Below, one piece after another: positions 12,076-12,105 of a stretch of DNA of 12,105 nucleotides. This stretch comes from an uncultured Eubacteriales bacterium (GTDB lineage Bacteria > Bacillota > Clostridia > Oscillospirales > Butyricicoccaceae). The stretch is taken from positions 1 to 12,105 of the forward strand of contig CAKUAK010000097.1 of NCBI GenBank assembly GCA_934636325.1, written 5' to 3'. Below the pieces are notes generated by a model that saw only the letters and a list, made by a program, of their open reading frames with translations, was not told where the DNA came from and did not search any database. Each line of letters opens with the position of its first letter. The first letter of the stretch is position 1. The position numbers were made by a program, and so were the translations under genes.

Positions 12076-12105
12076 GACCGGAAATAAACGGCATACAGAC
12101 TATCA
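12076..12105. other. Window end after the hydrolase gene
   Basis: Thirty bases follow the hydrolase stop codon. They contain no start codon with a ribosome site and no complete terminator hairpin. Confidence 0.6.

Overview
The window looks like chromosomal DNA from a moderately high-GC, Gram-positive bacterium of the class Clostridia. Evidence: strong purine-rich Shine-Dalgarno sequences, sigma-A-type promoters with 17-nt spacers, T-tailed intrinsic terminators, the yaaL-bofA pair typical of endospore-forming Firmicutes, and a ParE/ParC pair of the divergent clostridial type. I cannot name a genus. No rRNA, tRNA, CRISPR array, insertion sequence or integrase is visible.

Layout, left to right. 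(1) A leftward Crp/Fnr-type regulator (78-773) ends in its own terminator. Between it and rplM lies a 405-nt non-coding stretch (774-1178). It holds a 13-bp palindrome between two opposed promoters, a well-structured block that may encode a small RNA, an array of GAAATCG motifs, and a consensus promoter for rplM-rpsI (ribosomal proteins L13 and S9), which end at a strong terminator. (2) A rightward TtcA-like tRNA-thiolation ATPase runs into a leftward yaaL-bofA pair. Its last 31 codons lie antisense to bofA. (3) parE-parC, a topoisomerase IV-like pair 10 nt apart, form one operon closed by a strong hairpin terminator. (4) A leftward YitT-family membrane protein and a rightward Amidase_6-domain protein diverge from one control region whose inverted repeat covers the -35 box of the amidase gene. 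(5) An XRE repressor and an ImmA/IrrE metallopeptidase form a two-gene operon behind a structured leader, with no phage or ICE genes next to them. (6) A 623-residue class C beta-lactamase-fold serine hydrolase has a near-perfect promoter overlapped by a 16-bp inverted repeat that looks like an operator.

Most genes are core functions: translation, tRNA modification, sporulation control and chromosome decatenation. The accessory part is the right third, from about 7.7 kb, where each transcription unit has its own promoter with palindromic or structured control DNA. I found no clear evidence of a wholly new multi-gene system. The best leads are the possible structured RNA upstream of rplM, the stray repressor/protease pair, the operator on the hydrolase gene, and the gene-tail overlap at ttcA/bofA.
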